Assembly: GCF_040436345.1 (NCBI RefSeq)
Contig: NC_133235.1
Span: forward strand, 23,088,660-23,152,659
DNA: 64,000 bases
Reading direction: 5' to 3'
Source of the DNA: Pagrus major
Taxonomy: Eukaryota; Chordata; Actinopteri; Spariformes; Sparidae
A program made the position numbers and the translations under genes. Positions 1-11,585 of the stretch are shown here, piece after piece (within the stretch, counting starts at the first letter, position 1; the number at the start of each line of letters is the position of its first letter). The notes beneath the pieces are model-generated. The model ran no database searches, was not told the DNA's origin, and was given only the letters and a program-made list of their open reading frames with translations.

Positions 1-709
1 AAAAGAATAGCTGTACAGCCATTTAATTAGCGTCACGGCGACGGCAACCACAATCACCAAGAACATTTTTGATGGTCTATCCTCAACTGCGCATTCAATC
101 GAGTTGTGTTAGGAAAAACAGAAATGTGGTTCAGAATGAGACTTTTTGTTCTTTGGCTACTGAAGAGGTGTGAAAAGTCTCAGGGTAACTTCGTGCTCAG
201 ATGGGAGGAATGTCAGAGGACAATTTGGGATGGAAAGAGAACAGACGACTGATTGGCAGAGGATGAGAGAGCAGAGAGTTGTACAGAAAGCTGTTTGTGC
301 CGAAGCATAAAATATCTTCTACTCCACTGAAATAATTAAGCAAACCTTAGTTGAAGGAGTTTTATGGACAAAAGACAAGCTTGGTTGAACCCTCGAGGAA
401 AACATGTGGAGAGGCTTTATGGAGAGGCTCAAACGGACAAAATGTTCATCCTCTACAAAGACATCCTTATGCTCAGGCCTGAGCCGTTAACCCAGGTAGA
501 CAGAGAGAGGCTGTTGGAGTCATTACAGACGGGGCCATGTATGCAGCTCAGCATCCCCGAGGCCTCAGCGTCCAGAGAAAAGTCAAACAGAGCCATTAGC
601 AAAGCAGTGCGCCTCGTCAGTGAAATGACTGCCTTAAGAAAACACACAGAGTCAAAACTGCACAGCAGGTCAGCATCAGGGTCTAAGAGACTTTCTTCTT
701 GATCTGCAG
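1..709. other. Upstream flank or intron of snorc; no exon recognised
   Basis: The next recognised coding exon begins at 710 behind a good acceptor (tcttgatctgcag) and needs one base of a split codon from an earlier exon. The signal-peptide exon of snorc must therefore lie either left of the window or unrecognised in this stretch. An open frame at 364-702 has no signal peptide, no family resemblance and stops just before the acceptor, so I treat it as chance. Confidence 0.5.
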
Positions 710-1297
710 AGACGGTTTCAGACCCTGCCTCAACAGACACCCAGGACACAATGTCCGGAGATCCACCCAGTGACGTCACCACCAAAGACCCTTTCCAGGA
801 CATGACGGAGCAGCCGTCCACCTCCGATTACGAGGACATCACGCACTCCCAGGCCATGGATGAGGAGGAAGGTAAAACTGACATTTGACGAAGCATTTAC
901 AACCACCACATTTGTGTCAATCACGTGTGCCCAAAACATAAAAATTCAGTCATTATCTACTGGGTGAAGTTTTGTTGTCCAGAGCTTCACAGCAAAACAG
1001 CATTGCACTGAAGAAGATGGGGAGATTGCTGCAACACTGTTTCGCTGTGAAGCTCCAGAAATGTTTTCAACCCCATGCCAATTTTCCATCGGCATGGGGT
1101 TGCGTGGATAATGACTGACTTTTTTAATGTTTGGGTGAACTGTTCCTTTAAAACTGCATCTCTTCCTGTGTGTATGTGTGTGCGCAGGGGTGCTGGGGCC
1201 AGGGGCCATCACAGCCATCGTTATAGCAGTGTTCCTGGGAGCGTCTGTGCTCCTCGCCCTCATCGTCATCACGCTCAGGAAATTCACCGCCTCCTAG
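710..1297 (+). CDS. snorc: SNORC, cartilage transmembrane chondroitin sulfate proteoglycan (3' two coding exons)
   Basis: The exons are 710-871 and 1188-1297; the TAG stop is at 1295-1297. The first encodes an acidic, Ser/Thr/Pro-rich ectodomain segment. The second begins GVLGPGAITAIVIAV, encodes one hydrophobic membrane span and ends in LRKFTAS. The C-terminal span and tail closely match mammalian SNORC (LGPGAI.AIVIA ... LRKFSAS), the most conserved part of this short type I membrane protein. SNORC is known from chondrocytes, where it affects cartilage maturation. The phase fits: the first exon leaves one base that joins the GG opening the second, giving 36 residues and a stop. The N-terminal signal-peptide exon was not found, so the entry is partial. 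gpr55 follows on the same strand, and both genes map to human 2q37. Confidence 0.85.
1098..1155. mobile_element. Possible end fragment of a short inverted-repeat element in the snorc intron
   Basis: The run 'gggtgaactgttcctttaaa' at about 1133-1152 resembles the terminal repeat of common teleost non-autonomous elements (GGGTGAACT.TCCTTTAA). A related terminus is seen at 31.03-31.37 kb in this window. A convincing partner end was not found, so this is a fragment at best. Confidence 0.35.
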
Positions 1298-1314
1298 AGT
1301 GAATACATCGCATC

Positions 1315-1358
1315 TTGTGTGTGTGTGTGCGCGTGTGTTCGTGTTTGTGTGTGTTTGT
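1315..1358. repeat. GT-rich microsatellite in the snorc 3' UTR
   Basis: An imperfect (GT)n tract starts just after the snorc stop codon, so it lies in the 3' UTR. Confidence 0.8.
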
Positions 1359-2215
1359 GCATCACGAGTGTGTCGACGGTTTCTCTTTCGCCTCTTAGCT
1401 GGCTCCGTGTCTTCCTTTGAGAGATGAGTTTGTGTCTTTTGCTTCGCTGTAGATGCTAAGAAATTGTGGCAGGTCCCTTTACTATTTACAGATGTGCTCC
1501 TGTAAACACTCTGACTGTTGCTCAACGTGTCAACTTGTTGCTAAAGGTGCGATGTTAGAAACTGGCTGGCTCTTCCAGTGGAAATCCGAGCGTGTTCATG
1601 TCATTTCAGCATTTTTTTCAAAGTCTTGCATGCATGCTCCAAATGGTTTTTAATGACTTTTTCTTGAGAGTTTGATGTGAAGCATCCTGCATGTGTTTGC
1701 TCTTATTTGTACATGAGGTGTTGTGTGCTTTTGTTAGTCTGTGTCTCACTTTTCTCCTTCAACGAGATTTGAGACGTATGCCTACACGTGAGGTTTTTAT
1801 TAGTCTTTCACAATGATTTCACCTCGTGCCAAAATAATTTCTAAAATATTCCCGCGGTGTCACCCGTGTACAAGTTTTGAAAGTTTGTATTGCACCATTT
1901 ACAAACATTTGTAGAGTCAAAATAAGAAGAAAACATTTGAAAAAGGCTTCTTCGATGAATGTAAACAGGGTAGTTGGGGTTTGTTTTTACCTGCAGAGCA
2001 AATATAAAGTTAGAGCGAGGATGAATGTGTGTTTGCACTCAAGTGAGTGTTTGTAGTTGTTTTTTTTTTTTGTTGTTGTTTTATTTGGAGGAAGTTATTT
2101 TAGTAAAATGATTATGTATTTTTCTTATACGCCTCAGAGTCCTCAGTACTCAGCCATACATGTGGCATAAGGTCACTTCCCAATTATTTGTTCACGATTT
2201 AAGTTGAATTAATAC

Positions 2216-2221
2216 AATAAA
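2216..2221 (+). terminator. Candidate poly(A) signal of snorc
   Basis: AATAAA lies about 0.9 kb after the snorc stop, followed by a T-rich, GTG-containing stretch (tgtctgtgac...gtgggttttttt). This is the arrangement expected of a cleavage site near 2240. Evidence is motif only. Confidence 0.55.
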
Positions 2222-5213
2222 TCACATGCCAAATGTCTGTGACTACTGTGTGGGTTTTTTTTAGCACATGACTAGTGAGTCAGCACAGTCAACAGAATGA
2301 GATTCATGAAGGGTTTATTTTTTATTGTTTAATTATTAGAACCATGTCTGTTTTTGTTAAAGATGGCACTGTTTGTAATGCCACTTCTGGTGATAAAAAA
2401 AGGGATCGATACGTATTAAAGAAGCCATTTAAGCCAGAAGCCAGGTAAAACACAAACAAGAAAATACACACAGAACCACGAAACTTCCCGAGTTGATTTG
2501 TTTTCTTTTGGACATGATCTAATTAAATATGCACTCATTTGCAAACACCCAGATTTGTTCTTTGGACGTTTTTTTCCACTAGTGTGGAAGAAGACGACCA
2601 GAATAGTAGAAGATCGACCAAAATCTCAAAATGTATCAGCGTGTATCAATGTGTTGGTGGTCTTAAATAAATCACTGTATACAACAATGCACCAGCATAC
2701 GTCGATCGTAAAGTGATGTGTGTCTCAAATACAGAACCGACCCATCCCGATGCCTCATGGTCCCCAAACACAGAGGAGGATGTAATTTTAAGTGAGAAGA
2801 GATGTTGTGTTTGCCTATAGAGACCTCTGGCCTCACTTCAGTCACAACAGTAGGTGGCAGTGTGGCTGGCAGCTTCATTTGCATTTACAGAAACTAAGAA
2901 AGATATCCTACACTTATGTGCCCGAAACCTTCTGATTTATTCCAACAACATTTCTCAGATGAATGATGAAGACCAACATCAAAGTGACCAACATCATAAT
3001 TAACACGTCACACTTCTGATTAAAAAAAAAAGGGCAAAAATGTCTCACACTTTAAATTCAGTTAAGTCATCTCAGCACCTGAAACCAGGAAAACCTCAGA
3101 CACAATCACAGTCTAAATCTGCCTCTGCAGCTTCTCACGGACATGAAAGAGTAAACACTTTGAAGGCCTCGACTCGCTCTCTCTTTGAGCTAGGAAGATT
3201 GATTTCCACAGACACACTCAGACTAATACCAGTACCAATAACACTCCGAGTACAGAAATCACAGTACAGTACAAACAAAATCAAAAGTCTTTGACCTAAA
3301 AACCAACACATATAATATAAAGGCGCCTGGCCTTTTACTTCATACATGTTTCAACATCTGTGCCCGTCAGCACATTCAGAACAGATGTTAAAAATAACCA
3401 TCACATCATCCCAACTATAAGTTGAGTAAACACGTACATTCACGAGATGCAGTGAACAATCACAACCTGACTTCATCTTGATTTAGTGATGGAAATTCCA
3501 GTCTGAGGAAGCGTTATATCACAGTTTTATGTGAGAGACCTGTGGTGTTAGCCAAAACTACAGTTTCCTCAATTGTATTTTAATTCATCCTGTTGGTATC
3601 ATTGTAATATAGAGGGACATGTGGCTAATCTCTAGCCACACTGAGGAGCATTGATTGTTGGCTAGTCTTTCAGTCCATGGTCCAGACTGAAATAACCCAA
3701 CAACTATTGGATGGTTTAACAATACAATATGTAGACCTCTGTGATATGTTGTGTTGAGTTGTGTACTTAGGTTATCCAAAATGTGTCCAACATTGTTCAA
3801 ACCAGAGAAATCGAGTGAGGACTTAAGTCAACGTGACTAAACATTACATTAATGAAACTTTATAACATAACCTTATGCATTTACGACAATATAAAACTGA
3901 GAAAAACATCAAACCATCCCATTTTTAAAATGATTCAATTAATAGTTGCAGCTAATACAAATGTTCTGGCAATTTGTAGTGACCATGCGTACCTGTATCT
4001 TGACGCAGTGGGTAAGAGTCAGGACTAGGCTCACCTCTGCCTTGATTTTAAACGGCTGAACGCACAAGTGAACATACACATGATGTGTGTGGCATGACTC
4101 AGGAAGTGGTGATGAAACGACAAAGGTAGAGAAAGCAGAAGTGTGTCTGGCACAGTGCAGACAGTCAGACAGAGACTGTGAAGAATTGAGTGAGATGTTG
4201 GCACCCGTGAGGTAAGAGCACAACTAGAATTCACATTTTCCACAAGATATCTAATAGTGAAACTGTGTCAGCTTTGACCTTTAACTACTTCAGTTAAATG
4301 TTTGTAATAAACCAAAAATGTGTAGCATGTTTGTTTAGATGTTTAAGTTACAGCAGAGACGTTGGTGTTTTGGGCTTTCACTTGCAAATACTCAAAAATG
4401 AGAAGATATAAGAGTATAAAGGAAACAAAATGTTTTAGACTCAGAACAACATTGATTGAATTTGAAAGGCCGTTGATCTTGAATCACGTGAAAGAGGCAA
4501 TGAGTTTAGTGGATGATTTTTATTTTTTTTGTTGTTTTCTTTTTTTAGATACACTACCACAGAGCTAGGATTTATTTTTGGTCTTTCTCTTTAAAACCAT
4601 TTTTCACTCCTCACAGTAGCCATATCTTGGGTTTCTGTGTCACAACAGACACTTTCATTTAGTGACGACGCTAGAGTTACTCCAGGTTCCAAAAGAGACC
4701 TGAATCTTTGTGTTTTGTTGTGTTTAAATCACTTGACCGTCAGATCCAAATGGTACTTTTTATTAGATTTAAATAAGCTCAGGTGCACTGAAAAGGACAG
4801 GAAGCTGCGGATGTCTACAGACAGTGAAAACCCTTATCTATGCTGCACTATCTAATAGACCAACCTATTTCCTTTCATAGCTATTGTGATCTGCAATTTG
4901 TTTAAAAGTTTTAATAATTCACCTTCAACCTATCGCTCACTTCTAATTCAAACGTACATTGAACGTATGGAGCATGGGATTTAAACTGTAACAATATATG
5001 TTTTGGGCATTTCCATCAAAAAAGCAGATACAAAAAAACAAGGTCGAAGCAGCTGAACCCACATAGCTGAGAAGTTTCAAGTGGCTTGGCACCGTGGCGT
5101 CTCTCACAGATGTCTCTGTGTGGGAACAAAGAGTAATGACAGGAAAGACAGATTCATTTTGAAATTGCAACAGAGCTGTTGAAATTAAATCAAATCAAAA
5201 TTTCTCCCTGCAG
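2222..5213. other. Intergenic DNA between snorc and gpr55
   Basis: About 3 kb of AT-rich sequence with only short unrelated open frames. No exon, RNA gene or recognisable transposon was seen. The right end probably holds the gpr55 promoter and a 5' UTR intron: ttctccctgcag ends at about 5213, just before the gpr55 start codon, and looks like a splice acceptor. Confidence 0.5.
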
Positions 5214-5232
5214 CTGCAGCAGCAGCAACAAC

Positions 5233-6466
5233 ATGACAGGCAACTGTTCATTTCAATGTGTGGACGAGCTGATGAAGTATTTGGAGCTGGGCATCTACGT
5301 CCCCATATTTGTTGTTGGTTTGATTCTCAACGCTGTGGCGCTGTTTGTGTTCTGCGTCGTTCTGCGAAAATGGACGGAGTCAACTATCTACATGACCAGC
5401 TTGGCTCTGATGGACCTGCTCCTCCTCTTCCCTCTTCCCTTCAAAATGCATGCCAGCAATCACCTTTGGGGTGCCAACCTCCAACGTCTCTGTTCGATCT
5501 TGGAAAGTCTGTATTTTGTTGGAATATATGGCAGCATCTACACCATCATGTGTATAGCTGTGGACAGATGGGTGGCTATCTGTCACCCGTTCAAAGCCAA
5601 GCAACTGCGGTCACCCAAAGCAGCTTTGGTGACCTGCCTGGTGGTCTGGGCGGTGGTGCTGGCAGCGATTTTTCCGACCACCTATCGCTTCAGAGAGGCC
5701 GGGGACACGGAGTTTCACTGCTTCCACAGGTTTTCAGAGAAAGGCTGGAGCCCTCTGGTGATCATCTGTGTGCAGGTGTTTGGGTTCCTCCTGCCTGCGC
5801 TGGTGCTGGTTTACTGTTCGGTCCAGACCATCTGCGCCCTTCAGCAGTCCGGCCAGCACAGCGCGCAGAGCCGGGCCTGTGTGAAGATCATCTACAGCAG
5901 TCTGAGCGCCTTCCTGGTGCCTTTCACCCCAAGCCACCTCGGCATTCTGCTGCAGTTCCTGGTGAGACAACCACAAGTTTGTTTGAAGTAAAGTGAAATC
6001 TGAAGTGTGAAGTGTGATGAAGGTGAAAAGCAGTAGTTGAAACTTTGAATCACATTGCATCATCTTCATCAGCAGATGGGGTTTAGTCTATTTGTTGTGA
6101 AATGTTTAAATTTCCATTTGTTGCTGACCAATTTAGGGACTTCTCGTCCAAATTACAAACTACAACATATCAGTACAAATGTATCAAGAAATGTTAAAGG
6201 TTATAATTAATTTTGCAATAAACAAACAATCTGAATGACTCAAGATGATGTCTATCTTATACTAAATCAGGTCCCCAAAAATTAACTCACTTTACCGGAG
6301 AGGGGAAATCAATTCACTTAGTCATTGGCTGAAAGTACCTGCTTTGTTTTACATCGCTGTCAGAAGCAGAGTTTCCTGCTTGTTTTTTAAATACTTAATC
6401 AAACGAACTACTTACTTTTTATGGCAACACGCATCCAAGCCAGGGCTGTAACCAGGATTTCAGAAA

Positions 6467-6526
<60 letters not shown>

Positions 6527-7802
6527 TATATCCATATTTTATGGATTATTTTTTTGCCTGGTCTTGTTTAAAAACCAGTAGGCGTATGGTTTTACTATCT
6601 GGATTTTTTCAAACACTTTTCTCAGATGACTTAAGGTCTTATTTTTAAGTTTTAGATGTTACAAAAATATGCGCATGGAAGCAAAGAAAGCAGTTTTTAG
6701 TATCAAACATGGCATCTTTTTTATTTTAGGTAGAAAATATTTTAAAGAGAAAAATAAAAGAATATGTCATTCTGAAGCCGGAGCATAAATACATTTTTTT
6801 AAAAAGTCAAACTGTTTGAGCAACTGTTTTTCATCTCAACTGAAAGTGACATACTGTATAATAACAGATCGTTTGAAAGAAGAAATACTGAGGACATGAC
6901 CTCAGTGTCCTCACAGGCGTACAGTAGCTACGGCCCTCATAATTGGATGGTGGGTTTAATTTTTATTCAAATGTGAGACATCTTGTTCAGAACTAAATCA
7001 TTACTGCAGTCTGACAAATACATTAAAAAAAAAACGTTACTGTAACTCTGCACAGCAGAGATGCGAAGATATTATCTTCAAAAAACCCAAGATAAGAACA
7101 TACAAAGTTACAGCAGTAGAGTTCACACCGCTGAGTCGAACCCAATCGTCAGAATAAATGGAGGCACTTTTTGCTTCTGCAGACCCAGCATACCTCAAAA
7201 CTTTACATTTCTTTATGTTGCAACTTTACGTTTTTTCGTCAGGTTAAATTTTCATTTTTATGTTAACAATAAAAATTGTTAATGCTGTGCTTATGGTCCG
7301 ATTAGGTTTAGGCACAAAAAAAACATCTTGTTAAAAACATCCAGTGGTTTCATGTTGAACAATTTTGAAAGTCCGTCTCCAACAGTGGCCTCTGGCCTGG
7401 CAGCCTTCAGCTGTCACGCCATCTCCATCCCCTCCACCTTCCTACATGAAAGTCACCTCATATATATTAATATGACAGGTATTTATTCTGGTGACTGGGC
7501 TGGCTGTGCTACTTCAAGTGTTTTTCTAAGATTTTAAGATTTTCATGCTTGTAGGCAGGATGGTGGACTAATGTTTTGTCTGTCCTCCATTCCAGGTGCG
7601 CCAAGAAGTGATTCAGGTCTGTAGCTCCAAGACCAGCATCAGCCTGTTCATACAGGTAACTATGTGCCTGTCCAACATCACCTGCTGTCTGGACGCTCTG
7701 TGCTACTACTTCATCGCTCATGAGGTGAGGAGCACCAGAAACACCTTCAGGCTGTCAAGGATGAGCCAAAGAAGAGCCACATTCAGCACTTCAGAGGTCT
7801 GA
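5233..7802 (+). CDS. gpr55: GPR55-like lysophospholipid G protein-coupled receptor
   Basis: There are two coding exons, 5233-5961 and 7596-7802, encoding 311 residues (human GPR55 has 319). The start ATG opens MTGNCSF, with a possible N-glycosylation site at Asn4. It is preferred over upstream non-ATG starts because the same N-terminal pattern (C.F..V.ELMK) occurs in human GPR55. Exon 1 carries TM1 to TM6: TM2 ends in LPFKM, TM3 is followed by AVDRW where class A receptors usually have DRY, and TM6 ends SHLGILLQFL. Exon 2 carries extracellular loop 3, TM7 (SNITCCLDALCYYF, replacing the usual NPxxY) and a short tail. GPR55 is a plasma-membrane receptor for lysophosphatidylinositol. The intron is phase 0 with gtgaga donor and ttccag acceptor; human GPR55 has an uninterrupted coding region. 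GPR35 is a related alternative, but the match and the neighbouring itm2c favour GPR55. Confidence 0.88.
6471..6526. repeat. (TA)n microsatellite in the gpr55 intron
   Basis: About 55 bases of uninterrupted AT dinucleotides lie within the intron splitting the gpr55 coding region. Confidence 0.95.
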
Positions 7803-8431
7803 ACAGGGGACAAAGACATTTTGAGTTAAAGTCGAATTCGTCCTTAGAGGACTGCTGGTAGTGAAGACAAGACCTGGCTTCTTGAGCTGTAGGGCAGAGC
7901 ACTGAAACTGAAAAAGGGCCAGTAATGTTTCCAACAGCAAGGCAAATGTGGCATGCACCAAGAGCAATGGGTGAAAAACAAGCAGGTCAGAGTGCAATCT
8001 CAATTAACCACAGTGCTGACAGTTAAGTAAAATGTAGCATACGGAGAAGATGTGACGAGCACTGAAACATGATTTGGTCCAGCGATAGGAAGCCGGTAGC
8101 CACCTTTGTAACCTCAAAGAGCTCTTATACCCAAGATGTAGGCTGCAAAAGGAAAATCTAGCAAAAAGCCACACGGTGAGTTTTTTCTAGATGATTTAAG
8201 ATCAAGCTTGTGTGATGGTGAGAAAACTGCTTCACATTCCTCATGAAGTGAGATACTGATGTGGGGTACGATTCATTTTCAGACCCAAGGAGCTCAGGCT
8301 TTGCAGGGCTTTGTAGTATAATGTATGCGCTCAAAAGTGTCAAGTCAGAGATAAGGAAAAGGCGCTCTTAACGATCTGAAGCTCTCATTCAAGACAAAAC
8401 CAACTATTTGATTGAAGAAGACGCATTTTGG

Positions 8432-8437
8432 AATAAA
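8432..8437 (+). terminator. Candidate poly(A) signal of gpr55
   Basis: This is the first AATAAA found after the gpr55 stop codon, about 630 bp downstream. Motif evidence only. Confidence 0.4.
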
Positions 8438-10397
8438 CAGATACTGTAAGTAAATGTGTGAAACATCTTATTAGATAACTACTTATGATAACAACAATAC
8501 GTTTTATTTATATAGCATGTTATATATAAAATGCAAATTTTCACATAAAGTCAACTTGAAACAATTAATAAATATAACATAAAAATTGATATAGTATATT
8601 AATAAATAAGTATCTGTAAATCTCACAAAGTCAAGAAGCAATTGTGATCTTAAAAATGAAATGAATGTAATTAGTTATTATTCATGAATAATAATCTAGA
8701 ATTACCATCTTAATGGCAAAATTTCTTCTTTAAACTTAAGATCAAATATGAAACATTTGTTACTGTTGTAATTGTTGATGTTTTCTTAGTTTAAATCTCT
8801 GGCACTTTTTTGTTTTACAAAAATTACTTACTTGCAGCACAAGTAATTTGAAATGTATTAAACCCATAAATCCGCCTGTTCAGACATTTTTATATGATTT
8901 ATTAGAATTTAATGCAGAGACAAGTTAAATGTATGTAATCATCCTGTAATTATTATTGTAGAAATAATGTCTGAGGCTGAGTGGCAAAGATGTTCTTGTA
9001 TAGACTTGTTTAGATTTTAAATTTGTCACCGACCTTATTAATGTTCAGGGTGATTACACTGAAACATTTCATAAAACTGTCCTGATATGACTGAGGGGGC
9101 AAGTCGGCTGAACGTTTTATGAATGCCATCTGACTGTGCGTTTGTTTTCATTTGATCTTACTGATCAACTCAATCTACAAAAATGTGTGTATTTGACATG
9201 CTGTTGGTTCTAGGATATGTACATATCTATATCTATCTATATTATAAGTCATTTTCATAAGATTATTTTTATTTCCTTATTGAATGTAGCTTGAAACATG
9301 TGCAATAGTATTATAAAATTGGTAAAAGACAGCTGTTAATGGCAGTCAGCCAGACCTGCGTACTCTTTTGATATTAGTATGTTTACAGGAGGACATTTTA
9401 TTTATGTAAATACAGTCAAAGCTAAACCTGAATGGGCGCTGTACACGCCGTACATTAAGCCGCTCTCTGTCCTTTTTTACTCATACTGAACAGGCTCACC
9501 ACATCATATAGGTGGACGGTGTTCTTGGTGTTACACAGCACTCGAATGGGGGATTTACTGAATATTAATAATGATTTTGCAACATGTAATTTTTTATATT
9601 GTGTAAAAATATCTGTGTAAGCTCTCTTCAACAGCCAGAAACAAGACATGAAACCTGTCATGTTTTGGTTGTCTTGCATCACTTGCCTCGCAATACTTTC
9701 ATTTTGCACTAGCCTCCTCTTTATTGAGTTTCAGTGTTTTTTGTGTAGTTTCCGTTATTTTTAATTTCTGTTTCTGTAATTTTTGCTTAAGTTAAATTTG
9801 TTTTTGTGAAGCCATGGAGCTTCTTGATCTTACTTGATCTTGTTCTTCTGTGCAACGGGTCTGTAAAATAAAATCCAGACAAAAACATAATGATGTAAAA
9901 TGTCAAATGAATATTTATCGGAGCAAAGCTCTCGACAAGAGTATAATATAGATTTTTCTGACCCATGGACTGTGTTTGTATTTCAATATAACATGCTTTA
10001 CTTCTTTGGCTGATGTCTGTTCTGACACTCAGACTTGCATTATGACAATGTAAATTTGACATTTAAAAACTCAACTTTGCTCAATGATTTGCATGACATC
10101 CATTTTCAAAACCAAATCTTCCTCTTCCATTTTAAAGTGCTACACGGCTAACCACAAGAGATTCATCCTGTGACGTGTTACATTCACCCGGAAGCTGCCA
10201 TTTTGTGGCATGGAGAAACAATCAAACACAGATCCTTAGCAACACAATAAACAGAAACTAAACTGATAAGGCTGTGTGTTCATCCCAGATACATTTTGTC
10301 TGTACTGGCTGTGAGGAAGTCCACATAAGAAAAATACTCTGTTTCCCTTTGTAAAGACTAGCTGCCTCTTATAATGTTTACATGTTATTGTCAGCAC
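8438..10397. other. AT-rich spacer between gpr55 and the itm2c 3' end
   Basis: AT-rich sequence with no exon-like frames and no transposon that I recognise. gpr55 and itm2c converge here, so this is the space between two 3' ends. Confidence 0.5.
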
Positions 10398-10463
10398 AAT
10401 CTCCAATTGTTGTCCAAACAACAAGGTTTGGACAACATTGTCCAAACCTATAATTTGGAGATT
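10398..10463. repeat. Nested inverted repeat (hairpin or cruciform)
   Basis: The outer arms AATCTCCAAT and ATTTGGAGATT pair, and the inner arms TTGTCCAAAC and GTTTGGACAA pair around a short loop. TTGTCCAAAC recurs as a direct copy before the right outer arm. The structure lies just beyond the itm2c poly(A) signal. Confidence 0.8.
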
Positions 10464-10526
10464 CATAATGTGTATGCTTTACTGAAAATGATACTGAGGA
10501 GTGAGGAGACAAAACAAGTTTCATAA

Positions 10527-11585
10527 TTTATTCTTAAAGCAGCAAGATATTACAAGAAAAATCAACTGTACAGCGGAAATATCCATGATGATGAAATATG
10601 AGCACATATCACAGGTCTCTCGAAACAGAGACTTATTTGCTCCAGAAACGCCGATTATTTTTTCAAGTTGAGACGATTCAACATTGTAGAGATAATAATG
10701 CCAAAATAGGAAAGATTGGGAACTGGCAAGAGCTAAAGACGACAGGCAAATCCAAGTGAAGAGGAGAAAGAGTAAGACAAAATGAGTTTTAGCCTTTGAT
10801 ATCATCTACAGTAAAAAGCATTCTTTCTAAATATTTCACATATCCTTATCACGAAGCATAGCATCGCAGACTTTGGTTCCTTCTGTCCCTCTAAAGCGCT
10901 GCTACTAATTACAGTCTAAAGCCATTAAGTCCAAGGTGTAGGAAAAGTGATACCAAGGGAAATAAAGAGACAAACAATAAAGAAATGATTGTTCACAAAA
11001 CAAGTTGATTTCAGATAAAAATCTATGCATGTTACAGTATGTTCAAAATCAATTTACAGTATATATTGCTTAGGAACAATCAAAGTTATGTACACCATTC
11101 ATTAATGATAGAAACCAGCAAAGAAACTACATGAGGTATGTTTTGCCATTTTCTGACACTCAAAACAAAATAAAATGACAACCAAAGTGCACAGTGCAAG
11201 CAGCTTCCAAGTATCCATACCACCACCGACAGTGCACTGGGTTACTAAAAAAACAATAAGGACAAATCTGAAATAAAACTCTTCTGATGAAAATGTCACA
11301 AACTGACATACATTAACATCTTATGCACAATGCGACAAGCTACAGATATATCTGAACACATTTATAACATTATCCAAATACACAGACTACCTTAAAAAAA
11401 GACTAGTACATGAACAATGAAAGAGCATTTCCAACTTGAGACAAAAACAAACAAAACTTTAAAACTGAAAGTAAAACTGTTGGACAAACACTTGCTCTTA
11501 AAGTGCAGTTAAACGCGTAAATAATTCAAGAGGTATGGTTTGAAATTGGCTTCAGTGTTGGATGGCTGTGATTTCCACCTTAGAT
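10527..11585 (-). terminator. itm2c: itm2c 3' UTR with poly(A) signal at complement(10527-10532)
   Basis: Reading the minus strand, about 1.05 kb without open coding sequence follows the itm2c stop. It ends with AATAAA at complement(10527-10532). The UTR length is inferred from this motif. Confidence 0.6.

Noticed and set aside
364-702. 112-codon open frame just before the snorc exon
   Set aside because: No signal peptide, no family resemblance, and its stop precedes the acceptor. It cannot be joined to the next exon in phase without an invented donor.
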